Below are positions 1 through 8,337 of a stretch of 64,000 nucleotides of DNA, piece by piece. The notes beneath the pieces were generated by a model. The model had not been told where the DNA came from. It worked only from the letters and a program-made list of their open reading frames with translations, and searched no databases. Made by a program: the position numbers and the translations under genes. The DNA lies in assembly GCA_025408425.1 (NCBI GenBank), contig JANXYX010000040.1:1-64000 (forward strand), given 5' to 3'. The first letter of the stretch is position 1. Each line of letters opens with the position of its first letter. The DNA is from Granulicella sp. (GTDB lineage: Bacteria > Acidobacteriota > Terriglobia > Terriglobales > Acidobacteriaceae).

Positions 1-133
1 ACGTGTTGTTCGGGTTGTGCTTCGACAGTACCTTCGTGATCGCCGCCGTCAGCGTCGTCTTGCCGTGGTCAATGTGACCCACCGTCCCGATGTTTACGTG
101 CGGCTTTGACCGGTCAAACTTTTCCTTGCCCAT
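1..133 (-). CDS. tuf: Elongation factor Tu, N-terminal fragment
   Basis: Partial gene: only the first 44 codons lie in the window and the rest runs off the left edge. The translation opens [20 protein letters not shown] and continues through the P-loop HIDHGKT, which is diagnostic of EF-Tu, the GTPase that delivers aminoacyl-tRNA to the ribosome. A strong ribosome binding site (GAGGAG) lies about ten bases before the ATG. It sits downstream of four tRNA genes on the same strand, the classic tRNA-tufB arrangement, so co-transcription with them is likely. Confidence 0.96.
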   Translation of the reverse strand, partial: MGKEKFDRSKPHVNIGTVGHIDHGKTTLTAAITKVLSKHNPNNT

Positions 134-236
134 GACTGCTCGTCTCCTCGTAGTGGCCGGCGTGAGTACCGGCGGTTCAAAATAGTAAAACTCTACCTAA
201 AAACCTGTAGCCGATGAAACTGGAACCGCTGGATGC

Positions 237-554
237 TCAGTAGTACGCATACAGTTTGAAAAACTTCTCTCGCACTTCCGGTGCGACTCGTTCCAGACTT
301 GCGAGATAAAGCTCGCGAATCTGACCCTGGTCAGCATTGCCAAGCAGCACATACTCGCTGGCGGCGCTGGGTCCGAGCAAACCTTTGGCGATTACCGCCT
401 CAAAGTCACGAACTCTCAAGCCTGCACGAACCAGCGACTTGAAGAATTCTGCAACCTGACCTGAAGAGAAAGAGGTCTCGATTTGTGCCTTCACCGCGTT
501 GAAGCGTATCGGATCAGCGATCGAAAGTACCGGCTTCTCATAAACAGTGCTCAA
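237..554 (-). CDS. Hypothetical protein between tRNA-Gly and tuf
   Basis: A 105-residue soluble protein with no recognised domain. It is rich in charged and helix-forming residues and ends in FKLYAYY. The first codon is TTG, and an AGGAG motif eight bases upstream supports this start. It lies on the tuf strand between tRNA-Gly and tuf, so it is probably carried on the same tRNA-mRNA transcript. There is no signal peptide or membrane segment. The function is unknown. Placement and ribosome binding site argue that it is a real gene. Confidence 0.6.
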   Translation of the reverse strand: MSTVYEKPVLSIADPIRFNAVKAQIETSFSSGQVAEFFKSLVRAGLRVRDFEAVIAKGLLGPSAASEYVLLGNADQGQIRELYLASLERVAPEVREKFFKLYAYY

Positions 555-591
555 AAATAATCTCCTGCAAACAAGGCCTTCAAGTCTTTGG

Positions 592-663
592 AGCGGGAGA
601 CGGGAATCGAACCCGCGACCAACAGCTTGGAAGGCTGTGACTCTACCACTGAGTTACTCCCGC
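592..663 (-). tRNA. tRNA-Gly (anticodon TCC)
   Basis: The minus strand folds into a full cloverleaf: acceptor GCGGGAG/CTCCCGC, D-stem ACTC/GAGT, anticodon stem ACAGC/GCTGT around loop CTTCCAA (anticodon TCC), and T-arm with TTCGATT. The 3' CCA is not fully encoded. Confidence 0.95.
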
Positions 664-682
664 CCAGATGAACCTAAAATGG

Positions 683-754
<72 letters not shown>

Positions 755-777
755 ATGCTTCAAACAACCTTCTTATC

Positions 778-921
778 CTACCGCGAACGGAGTCGCCCGA
801 GTACTACGCGGAAGGCAAAAAAACCTAATAACACTGCAGTGAGAGCGCGATATTTTCCGGGCTCCATCGTCTGCCAGGACAGTATCGCCAATACTCCAAG
901 GACGGCCAGCGCGATCCACAT
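778..921 (-). CDS. Small two-helix membrane protein
   Basis: A 47-residue ORF beginning MWIALAVLGVLAILSW. It has two hydrophobic stretches separated by a short polar loop and a basic C-terminus (GRLRSR), so it looks like a small inner-membrane protein. The frame is open back to a TTG at 993, but that start would abut the tRNA-Tyr 3' end, so the internal ATG is preferred although its ribosome binding site is weak. It lies between tRNA-Tyr and tRNA-Thr on the same strand. No family recognised. It could be a chance ORF. Confidence 0.4.
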   Translation of the reverse strand: MWIALAVLGVLAILSWQTMEPGKYRALTAVLLGFFAFRVVLGRLRSR

Positions 922-998
922 TCGTCCGCTACTAGCAGGGCTTAGATCCAACACACTCACCACTTCAACAGAATCACAATAAAAACCATGCAAATAAG

Positions 999-1085
999 TG
1001 GTGCACAGGGGAGGATTCGAACCTCCGTAACTCGAAGAGTGGCAGATTTACAGTCTGCTGCCATTAACCGCTCGGCCACCTGTGC
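999..1085 (-). tRNA. tRNA-Tyr (anticodon GTA)
   Basis: A class II tRNA with a long variable arm. Acceptor GCACAGG pairs with CCTGTGC, then A and an encoded CCA. The D-arm begins GCCGAGCGG, the anticodon stem GCAGA/TCTGC encloses CTGTAAA (anticodon GTA), and the T-arm is GGAGG/CCTCC around TTCGAAT. Confidence 0.95.
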
Positions 1086-1301
1086 ACATTGCTGCTGGAT
1101 GCCCTAACACGCAGCCCTTCAATCACATCCATCCACGCCAAACTGCGATTCAAACTCGAATCGAGCGGACCTGCCTGCCTTGAAGGAGTGACCGGAGGTC
1201 TGCAGGCCAGAACGGCAAGCAGTACAACCAAATCCGTCTTTCGATACTGCCTTTACTACCTTACACGCTGCTGAATGAAACTGCAGCTGGCTATGACTTG
1301 G

Positions 1302-1374
1302 AGCTGACGGAGGGATTTGAACCCCCGACCCTCTGATTACAAATCAGATGCTCTACCAGCTGAGCTACGCCAGC
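1302..1374 (-). tRNA. tRNA-Thr (anticodon TGT)
   Basis: Acceptor GCTGGCG/CGTCAGC, anticodon stem TCTGA/TCAGA enclosing TTTGTAA (anticodon TGT), T-arm with TTCAAAT. It is first in transcription order of the four-tRNA cluster leading to tuf. The 216 bases between it and tRNA-Tyr contain no convincing gene. Confidence 0.95.
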
Positions 1375-1598
1375 CCAAACAGCCAATCAATAACGCGTTG
1401 AAAACTACCCCCTGTAAGCCCAGCCGCTAAACGCGCAACAGTGCCCGCGCAGAGTGCGCCGCAGACATGAATCTAGCATAAGTGCTGGCTACAGAGCAAT
1501 GCGACCGTGGGTTGGACGCGCTCTCTTTCTGCGGAAATCTCCGTCATACTTGCGTCACCGAACTCACCATAAAACGGTGTACTTAGAGGGGTTTCTGC

Positions 1599-2429
1599 AT
1601 GGCACGTGGTCGCGCGCTGATCGCAACTTTTATTGCAATAGTTTTATTGGGCACAGTGCAGGGCTTTTCACAGCAAAGCACAACTGATTCGTCCACGGAT
1701 GGCCCATTGCCACAGACCACGATGCCTCAGAAGTCGATGACCAACGACTCCGTAATCCGCATGGTGAGATCCGGCCTCGGAGACGAATTGATCGTTCAGA
1801 CGATCAACACCCAGCCGGGACAGTACAACCTGGACGCGGATGCGTTGGTAGCGCTAAAGGGGGCCGGAGCATCGGACCGCGTCCTTACCGCGATGATGAA
1901 CAAGAGCCGCAAGCTGCTAACGCCAGCGTACGAGACTCCAGTGATCTTGCCGGAAGTGAACGAGATCGGAGCCTACTACAAGGATCACAATGGCAACTGG
2001 GTGCCGATCGAGCCGGAGATTGTGCACATTAAATCGGGCGGATTCATCAAGTCCACCGTGACGCAGGGCATCATCAAAGAGGACCGTAATGGGCACATCA
2101 ATGGGCGAGAGTCCAAGCTGGTACTGCAGCGTCCGATCCAGATTCTGCTCTACACTCCAGATGGAGTTGCGGCCAGTGAGTATGAGTTGCTCCGGTTCCG
2201 TCTGAACTCAAACAGTCGCGAGTTCCGCACGCTTACGGGTGGAGTATTTCACTCGTCGGGAGGCGCCGAGCGGGATGAAGTACCTTTTGCGGTCATCAAG
2301 AAGGCGCCTCACACCTACGAGTTCACCATCGACGACAAAGTGGGTGGTGGCGAGTTCGGAATACTGCCTCCCGGTACGGGCAATCTGACCAACGGCGGCA
2401 AGATCTACACCTTTGCCATCACGGAATAG
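1599..2429 (+). CDS. Exported hypothetical protein
   Basis: A 276-residue protein with an N-terminal signal peptide (hydrophobic stretch about residues 7-22, ending near GFSQQ). After a Ser/Thr/Gln-rich linker comes a conserved-looking helical segment at about residues 47-100 (NDSVIRMVRSGLGDELIVQTIN). Such a segment is seen in many Acidobacteria exported proteins; this is recollection of the style, not a named family. The C-terminal half appears beta-rich with repeated glycines. AGAGGGG lies about seven bases before the ATG. Probably periplasmic; function unknown. Confidence 0.8.
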   Translation: MARGRALIATFIAIVLLGTVQGFSQQSTTDSSTDGPLPQTTMPQKSMTNDSVIRMVRSGLGDELIVQTINTQPGQYNLDADALVALKGAGASDRVLTAMMNKSRKLLTPAYETPVILPEVNEIGAYYKDHNGNWVPIEPEIVHIKSGGFIKSTVTQGIIKEDRNGHINGRESKLVLQRPIQILLYTPDGVAASEYELLRFRLNSNSREFRTLTGGVFHSSGGAERDEVPFAVIKKAPHTYEFTIDDKVGGGEFGILPPGTGNLTNGGKIYTFAITE

Positions 2430-2490
2430 ATAGGGAGGGAGTAGCGGAAGGTATTGCCGTCATCAGCGGGACAGAGTAGAAACAGACTGG

Positions 2491-3513
2491 ATGCGAAAAT
2501 CGACCCGATACTCTCTGCTGCTGATGCTGGCTCTGATCCTGGCACTAGCGGTGGCGCTGGTGTTACGCAAGAAGGCCCCACCTGAGGTGGCGCGACTGCT
2601 GCCGGAGTCCGATGCAATAGTCTATGCCAATCTGAAGCCGCTGCGGCTGGCAACCCACTTTGACCGCACGCTGGTGACACGAAGCCCGGATTACCAGCAC
2701 TTTATCGATGCGACGGGTATTGTGCCGGAGCGTGATCTGGACGAGATGGCTTTTGCACTGCACCGGATGGATGATCCGAGCGGACCCAATGGGCCGGTGG
2801 CGTACTCGGAAGTGTTTGAGGGACGGTTCGATGGCGACCGGCTGGCGCGGTATCTCGCCAGTATCGCGACGGCAAAAGAAAGCTACGCGGGCCACGATGT
2901 CTATTCGATTCCGGTAGGCGAAGAGGGTTCAGGCCGGGGACGTCTGCTACGGGTGGCGCAACTTGGCTATGACACGATCGCGGCTTCGAATATGCCTACC
3001 GCCGAGCAGATCCACTCAATCCTCGACCGGTACCGCGCAGCGGCTTCACCGTTTGCAGGTTCGTCGCTGCTGTCGGCGAGGTACGGAGATGTGCCGCTGC
3101 TGTCCAGCGCCTGGGGAATTGGACATATTGGACTGCCATTATCGGAGCGCGGACGCATCAGCGTGCTGGGGCTGGAGTTGCCTCTGCCCGAGGACACAAC
3201 ATTTGTGGCCAGTCTCCAGTATCGCGGCGTGATCCGGTTGCGGATCGACGAGATTGCGCCCACGGAGAGTGACGCAGAAAAGTCGGTGGAATCGCTAAAT
3301 CTACTGCTGGGCATCTTCAAATCAATCGAGCATGTGAAGTCAGGCGCGGCGCAGGACGAGGCGATCGCGGCGATGGTCAACTCGCTGAAGATTGAGCAAA
3401 ATGGCGAACGGGCTGTGCTGACCGCGAATATTCCGCTAAACCTGCTGCGGCAACTGGCGACGCCAGTCTCTCAGGCTCCCGAGCCGACAAATACTCCGCC
3501 TGCATCCCACTAA
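2491..3513 (+). CDS. Membrane-anchored hypothetical protein
   Basis: A 340-residue protein with one N-terminal transmembrane helix (about residues 8-25) preceded by basic residues, then a large soluble, presumably periplasmic domain. No catalytic motif is evident. The segment beginning LLPESDAIVYANLKPLRLA resembles uncharacterised Acidobacteria proteins of the same layout. It follows the preceding exported protein by 61 bases on the same strand and is followed by a strong terminator, so the two may form one transcription unit. Confidence 0.75.
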   Translation: MRKSTRYSLLLMLALILALAVALVLRKKAPPEVARLLPESDAIVYANLKPLRLATHFDRTLVTRSPDYQHFIDATGIVPERDLDEMAFALHRMDDPSGPNGPVAYSEVFEGRFDGDRLARYLASIATAKESYAGHDVYSIPVGEEGSGRGRLLRVAQLGYDTIAASNMPTAEQIHSILDRYRAAASPFAGSSLLSARYGDVPLLSSAWGIGHIGLPLSERGRISVLGLELPLPEDTTFVASLQYRGVIRLRIDEIAPTESDAEKSVESLNLLLGIFKSIEHVKSGAAQDEAIAAMVNSLKIEQNGERAVLTANIPLNLLRQLATPVSQAPEPTNTPPASH

Positions 3514-3588
3514 CTCAGTTCTTCCGGCCTGCATTTGAGCTATACCGGCACGTGGGCGTATTGCCGCGTTAGACAACCAGGAAAAGAG

Positions 3589-3626
3589 AACGGCGGCAAG
3601 GACTTGCTATCCTTGCCGCCGTTTTT
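3589..3626 (+). terminator. Rho-independent terminator
   Basis: A perfect 13-bp stem AACGGCGGCAAGG / CCTTGCCGCCGTT with a nine-base loop, followed by T5. It ends the transcript of the preceding hypothetical gene and lies 34 bp past the stop of the convergent peptidase gene. Confidence 0.9.
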
Positions 3627-3659
3627 CATGTCTTAGAGTAGCCCCTGGATTCAGGCTAG

Positions 3660-4676
3660 TTAGCTTCCGGCGCTGGTTGAGAGTCCCAGGTCTGCGAGAG
3701 TCGTCCGGAGATACTTGTGGGGGTTGACCGGTGTGTTGCGGATGCGGACCTCATAGTGGAGGTGCGAGCCAGTCGTGCGGCCGCTATGGCCAACGTACCC
3801 GATAACCTGACCGCGAATCACAGTCTGGCCGGCGATCACCGCAAAGCCCGACATATGACCATAGATGGTTTCGACGTTGCGTCCGTGGTCGATCACCACC
3901 TCCCGGCCGTAACCGTTAGACATGGCCGCAGATTTGACGATGCCATCGGCGGTGGCGCGGATGGGGACTCCGTTAGGCGCTGAGATGTCGAGGCCGGTGT
4001 GGAACTCGCCTTCCCCATTGCCCAGGACGGGGTCTTCCCGCTGACCGAAGCTGCTGGTAATGGGGCCCATGATCGGCCACATGGAAGGAACGTCGGCGGA
4101 GAAGTCCATGCCGCTCAAGCCGGAGCCGAGGGCGAATGCAGGTGTGTTGGCAAGTCGCGGCAGCGACCGGATTGTGCCGCTCATGGCCGTCGTGCGAAGC
4201 GCGTAGAAAGCGTCCACTGACTTGTAGTAACTGTCGTCGGACAAACTGGCGGCGGTGACATCAGCCAACGGAGTCGTAGCGACAGCGGCAACACCGGACG
4301 ACTTGGACTTGCTACCTTTGCCGGAGACCCGGCCCATGGGCAGCGCAAGCTTGCTGGCGGTAAGTCCGTAGAGTGCGGAGACTTCGCTGGCGAGTGAGCC
4401 GAGAGACGCGACTTCAACATCCTTTTCGTGCGCAGCCTTCTCCAGGTGCGCGTAGTCCTTTTGCAGTGAATTGTGGTCCTGGCGCAACTGGTTGAAACGA
4501 GAAGTCTTGATCAGCATCCGAGAGTAGGACCCAGCCAACCCCGTAATCGTAAACATGCCGATAGCAGCCGCTGCCACGAAGATGTAGGCGTAGTGGAGAG
4601 GCACCGGCACCTTGTTCAGGGTGCCGTTCTCATCGCGACTGACGAACATGATGTAATAGCGCTTCTTAAGACTCAA
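3660..4676 (-). CDS. M23 family (LytM-type) metallopeptidase, membrane-anchored
   Basis: A 338-residue predicted murein endopeptidase. It has a short cytoplasmic N-terminus, one transmembrane helix (about residues 28-50), a coiled-coil segment (about 55-95), an Ala/Ser-rich linker and a C-terminal LytM/M23 domain from about residue 205. Zinc ligands are visible: H226 and D230 in HTGLD, and the HLH of GSHLHYEV near residue 304. That catalytic set appears intact, unlike that of non-enzymatic EnvC/NlpD-type activators. The first codon is TTG; an ATG nine codons later is an alternative. The arrangement suggests cell-wall remodelling during growth or division. Confidence 0.9.
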   Translation of the reverse strand: MSLKKRYYIMFVSRDENGTLNKVPVPLHYAYIFVAAAAIGMFTITGLAGSYSRMLIKTSRFNQLRQDHNSLQKDYAHLEKAAHEKDVEVASLGSLASEVSALYGLTASKLALPMGRVSGKGSKSKSSGVAAVATTPLADVTAASLSDDSYYKSVDAFYALRTTAMSGTIRSLPRLANTPAFALGSGLSGMDFSADVPSMWPIMGPITSSFGQREDPVLGNGEGEFHTGLDISAPNGVPIRATADGIVKSAAMSNGYGREVVIDHGRNVETIYGHMSGFAVIAGQTVIRGQVIGYVGHSGRTTGSHLHYEVRIRNTPVNPHKYLRTTLADLGLSTSAGS

Positions 4677-4909
4677 CGAGTAACCTGGGCCCGGGTTTGA
4701 CCGCGTAGGAGCAGCGGCTCGAAGAGACAGAAATCAATTATTGCAAATGGAATTCACCAATCTGCATACCTGATTCACGAATCTCTCTTGGGCTTTCCTC
4801 TCAATCTTAACAAACAGTTCCCTGAGAAGCAATCAACCGTATGAATGACCGATTGCGGAGTTCTAACACTTTCGGGTCATGAATAGCCACCATTTATGCT
4901 GCCTTCACG

Positions 4910-5944
4910 ATGAAAAAGCTGAAAGTTCCGATGGGAGAGCTCGCACTAATCGAGCAGATTCGCCGCGGCAGCAGGCGCAATAGTCCAACGGTACCCCTGG
5001 GAATTGGGGACGATTGTGCCATTTTGCGGCCTCCCGCGGGGCGTGAAGTACTTGTAACCACTGACTTTACGTTGGAGAACCGACATTTCAGACGCGACCT
5101 GCATCCAGCGGAGTCCGTTGGTCATCGGACTCTGGCGCGGGGCCTCAGCGATCTGGCGGCGATGGGAGCCAGTCCGCTGGCGGCATTTCTCTCGCTGGCG
5201 CTGCCGGGGAAGATGTTGGCAACCAAATCTGGCCAGGCATGGGTCGAGAGATTTTTTCTCGGACTTCGTGCGTTGGGAGACCAGTACAGTGTGCCGCTGG
5301 CTGGGGGAGACACGGCGGAGTCGCCAGCGGACCTGATCCTGGCGGATATCATTTTGGTCGGGACAGCTCCGCTTGGGAAGTCATTGCGGCGTTCCGGCGC
5401 AAAGGCTGGGGATGCCCTCTACTGCACCGGACGGCTGGGCGGAGCGGCGGCGGAGTTGGCCGGAATGTTCGCCAAAGGGCGCATGGCGCGTGTTGGAGCT
5501 ACGGAAGGTCATCCACACCTGTTTCCTGAGCCTCGGATTGGCGTCGGGGCGGCTTTGCTGAGGCGAGGACTGGCAACGGGCTGCCTGGACATCAGCGACG
5601 GCTTGTCGACCGACCTGACGCATCTGTGTGTGGAATCCGGGGTGAATGCCGAAATCGACGCCGCAACAGTGCCGATTCATCCGCTGGCAGCAAAACTTGG
5701 ACCGGAGGCAGGGCTGAAGATGGCGCTCCACGGTGGCGAGGACTACGAACTGCTGTTTGCCGCGCCAGCCACGCGGAAGATGCCACGCAGTATCGCGGGG
5801 GTGGAGATTACCCGGATCGGCAGGTTGACGCGGAGGCAACAGAGGCAGCCGCAGATCGCGTTGGTGAACGCGGATGGGAGCCGAAGACCTCTCGAGGCTG
5901 CTGGGTGGGAGCATTTTTCTGCCCCACCAGCGAGGAAGAGCTAA
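4910..5944 (+). CDS. thiL: Thiamine-monophosphate kinase
   Basis: A 344-residue protein that phosphorylates thiamine monophosphate to the diphosphate cofactor with ATP. Family hallmarks are in order: ELALIEQI at the N-terminus, the metal/ATP-binding GIGDDCAI, LSDLAAMGA, AGGDTAES, CLDISDGLSTDL and GGEDYELLF near the C-terminus. Length fits ThiL (about 320-350). Start codon ATG at 4910; an in-frame ATG seven codons later is possible. No other thiamine gene is nearby and there is no TPP-riboswitch-like sequence upstream. Confidence 0.95.
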   Translation: MKKLKVPMGELALIEQIRRGSRRNSPTVPLGIGDDCAILRPPAGREVLVTTDFTLENRHFRRDLHPAESVGHRTLARGLSDLAAMGASPLAAFLSLALPGKMLATKSGQAWVERFFLGLRALGDQYSVPLAGGDTAESPADLILADIILVGTAPLGKSLRRSGAKAGDALYCTGRLGGAAAELAGMFAKGRMARVGATEGHPHLFPEPRIGVGAALLRRGLATGCLDISDGLSTDLTHLCVESGVNAEIDAATVPIHPLAAKLGPEAGLKMALHGGEDYELLFAAPATRKMPRSIAGVEITRIGRLTRRQQRQPQIALVNADGSRRPLEAAGWEHFSAPPARKS

Positions 5945-5998
5945 GGTTGGGCGAGAGAGCATAAGGCCGTCTAGACTTGACTTGAGTATTCAGGACGA

Positions 5999-7153
5999 TT
6001 GGGGCTTGCTATAGCGATGCGTGATGCGACAAAGATCATCCGTTCTACTTTGACTCGTGCGGTTCCCGGCACACCCTTGCATGAGGGGCCGGTGTTTGCT
6101 GCGCCGTATCACACGCCGGGCGATCCGGCGGACACTCCCTACACCTATGCGCGGTCGCACAATCCAAGCTGGACAGCGCTGGAGCGGGCGATCGGCCAGA
6201 TGGAGTCCGGCGAACTGGCTTCAGGCGCAAAGTACCGGGCCAGCGCGTTGGTGTTTGCGTCGGGCATGGCTGCGGTAACGGCGGTTTTTGGCGCAGTGCT
6301 GCGACCGGGCGATGTGGTGGTGCTGCAATCGAACGCTTACTTTGCAGCACGAGTGCTGTTGCAGGAGTACTTCGCCAAGATGGGCGTCAAGGTGCGAATG
6401 ACCGAGACGCTCGGAATCGAGCAGGTGTCTCTCCTGGAAGGCGCACGCCTGCTATGGATCGAGACACCTAGCAATCCGACGATGGATGTCTGCGATATCG
6501 CCGCACTCACCGAGGCAGCGCATCGTGCTGGAGCTCTGGTGGCAGTGGACAACACCACGCCTACGCCGCTCGGCCAGCTTCCCCTGGCGCTGGGCGCGGA
6601 CTTTTCCGTCGCATCCGACACAAAGGCGATGACTGGGCACAGCGACATTCTGCTCGGGCACGTGGCCGTCCGCGATCTGGAACTGAGGGCGAAGATCGAC
6701 CAGTGGCGCACCCTGACCGGCGGAATTCTGGGTCCGATGGAGGCCTGGCTTGCGCTCCGGTCCATCGCGACGCTGCCGCTGAGGCTGGAGCGCGGCTGCG
6801 AAAACGCTCAACGCATCGCTGAGTTTCTGCTGACGCGCAATCAGGTCGAGAGCGTGCTTTATCCGGGACTGCCTTCCCATCCGGGACATGCGATTGCGAT
6901 ACGCCAGATGCGCTACTTCGGGCCGGTACTGAGCTTCGTGCTGCGGGACAAGGCAGCGGCTGAGACGTTTCTTTCAAAGGCCACTCTGATCACCGAGGCG
7001 ACCAGCTTCGGCAGTGTGACGACGACTGCAGAGCGACGGGCCCGATGGGGCGGAGACGCCATCGCAGAAGGATTCATCCGCATGAGCGCGGGCTGCGAGG
7101 CGGTTGAGGATCTGATCGAAGATATGGCCCAGGCGCTGGACGCAATTCGATGA
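5999..7153 (+). CDS. Trans-sulfuration PLP enzyme (cystathionine gamma-synthase/lyase family)
   Basis: A 384-residue Cys/Met-metabolism PLP enzyme. Visible markers are YARSHNPSWTALE near the N-terminus, ALVFASGMAAV, the cofactor aspartate region AVDNTTPTP, and the Schiff-base lysine in SDTKAMTGHSD. These place it in the MetB/MetC/cystathionine gamma-lyase superfamily, but the sequence alone does not decide between synthase and lyase. An in-frame ATG six codons downstream (MRDATK) may be the true start. The stop overlaps the start of the next gene by four bases (ATGA), so the two are translationally coupled. Confidence 0.85.
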   Translation: MGLAIAMRDATKIIRSTLTRAVPGTPLHEGPVFAAPYHTPGDPADTPYTYARSHNPSWTALERAIGQMESGELASGAKYRASALVFASGMAAVTAVFGAVLRPGDVVVLQSNAYFAARVLLQEYFAKMGVKVRMTETLGIEQVSLLEGARLLWIETPSNPTMDVCDIAALTEAAHRAGALVAVDNTTPTPLGQLPLALGADFSVASDTKAMTGHSDILLGHVAVRDLELRAKIDQWRTLTGGILGPMEAWLALRSIATLPLRLERGCENAQRIAEFLLTRNQVESVLYPGLPSHPGHAIAIRQMRYFGPVLSFVLRDKAAAETFLSKATLITEATSFGSVTTTAERRARWGGDAIAEGFIRMSAGCEAVEDLIEDMAQALDAIR

Positions 7154-7785
7154 GCGCCAACATGATTTCAGCCGAAGCATTTGAGCACAACTGGAAGGCC
7201 GACGTGCTGAAATCGGCACCGTTGATCGCACCGGTACGGCAGTTTACCTATCCTCTGCAGATCGCAGGCGAAGAGGACGCGATGGCCCGGGGAGCGCTGC
7301 AGTTGATGGTGCGGCCGGCGGCCGGTGGTTCGTTTCTGGCTACCTGTGCGCTGGGTTTTGTCGATCCTTCCATGCCCACAGGAGTCTTTGCCTGCCCAAA
7401 TCCGCAGGAGCTATGTGCAGTGGCAGGCGGCTATGCGTATGTGATCGATACAGCGCACCCGGAGCAATCGACACACATCGCGTTGAGGCCAGTCGCCGAG
7501 GTAAAGGTGCTGGTTGCGCAGCGGCTGTTGCTGTTCGTCGGCTTCCACTCCATCGTGGCCTGGGGCGAGCAGGGGCTGGTTTGGGAGACGCAGCGGCTAA
7601 GTTGGGAGGGCGTGCGCGTCACCGAGATCGCCGATGACGCGCTGCAAGGGTTTGGATGGAACCTGATGACGGACCGCGACGTTCCGTTTACGGTTGATCT
7701 GCGGACGGGCCAGCATCAGGGTGGAGCGTTTCCTTCGGCTCATCCCCAGTCGGCACCGCTTGCGGCGGGAAACGAAAAAAGCTGA
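7150..7785 (+). CDS. Hypothetical protein coupled to the trans-sulfuration enzyme
   Basis: A 211-residue soluble protein of unknown function. It starts inside the stop of the upstream PLP enzyme gene. Predicted as mostly beta-strand with several Trp-Gly turns; no signal peptide, membrane helix or known catalytic motif. The C-terminal tail (GQHQGGAFPSAHPQ) is low in conservation-like features and overlaps the convergent rsmD gene by 98 bp. Tight coupling suggests a role connected with sulfur amino acid metabolism, but that is inference from position only. Confidence 0.7.
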   Translation: MSANMISAEAFEHNWKADVLKSAPLIAPVRQFTYPLQIAGEEDAMARGALQLMVRPAAGGSFLATCALGFVDPSMPTGVFACPNPQELCAVAGGYAYVIDTAHPEQSTHIALRPVAEVKVLVAQRLLLFVGFHSIVAWGEQGLVWETQRLSWEGVRVTEIADDALQGFGWNLMTDRDVPFTVDLRTGQHQGGAFPSAHPQSAPLAAGNEKS

Positions 7786-8326
7786 GGGCAGCATCCCCTT
7801 GCTTCAGCAGGCGGTAGTTTTCCAACGCCCCATAGCGTCCAGCCAGCTTGGCTTTGCTGCTGTGTTCGGCGATGACCAGCGCATCTGGGGCGAGACACAG
7901 TCGACCACGCAAACTTCCAAGGAAGTTCAGCGTCCCGGCGTACTCGGCTTCGGCCTCGTAGGGCGGATCGAGGAAGACGATGTCCACTGGTGCGGGCAGT
8001 TTGGCGAGCCGCTGCAGCATTGCTCCAGTACCGCGATCCTCCAGCGTGAAGCCCCGTGCGACTTTTAAAGCGCTCAGGTTGGCGCGGATGGAGGCCAGGG
8101 CGGCTTCCGAGTTCTCCGCAAACCAGACGTGGCTGGCACCGCGGCTCAGCGCCTCGATACCAACGGCGCCGGAGCCAGCGTAGAGGTCCACGAAGCGGCA
8201 GCCCTCAATACGGGCCTGGAGAATGTCGAAGAGGCGCTCGCGGAGCCGGTCAGAGGTTGGCCGGGTAGCGGTGCCGCGTGGTGCCAGCAATTGGCGCGAA
8301 CGAAAGGTGCCTGCAATAACGCGCAT
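7688..8326 (-). CDS. rsmD: 16S rRNA (guanine(966)-N(2))-methyltransferase RsmD
   Basis: A 212-residue class I methyltransferase. It opens MRVIAGTFRSRQL, followed by the RsmD signature RPTSDRLRERLFDIL, the SAM-binding glycine loop DLYAGSGAVGIEALSRGA, and the catalytic DPPY motif (VFLDPPYEAEAEY). The start at 8326 matches the family's first residues; upstream in-frame codons would require a TTG. The C-terminus extends about 25 residues beyond the usual end and overlaps the convergent gene. It starts only 11 bp from the divergent M50-like gene. Confidence 0.93.
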   Translation of the reverse strand: MRVIAGTFRSRQLLAPRGTATRPTSDRLRERLFDILQARIEGCRFVDLYAGSGAVGIEALSRGASHVWFAENSEAALASIRANLSALKVARGFTLEDRGTGAMLQRLAKLPAPVDIVFLDPPYEAEAEYAGTLNFLGSLRGRLCLAPDALVIAEHSSKAKLAGRYGALENYRLLKQGDAALSFFRFPPQAVPTGDEPKETLHPDAGPSADQP

Positions 8327-8337
8327 CACTTGATGGT

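Noticed and set aside
1089..1274. 61-codon plus-strand frame between tRNA genes
   Set aside because: Opposite to the tRNA cluster, no ribosome binding site, no recognisable features.
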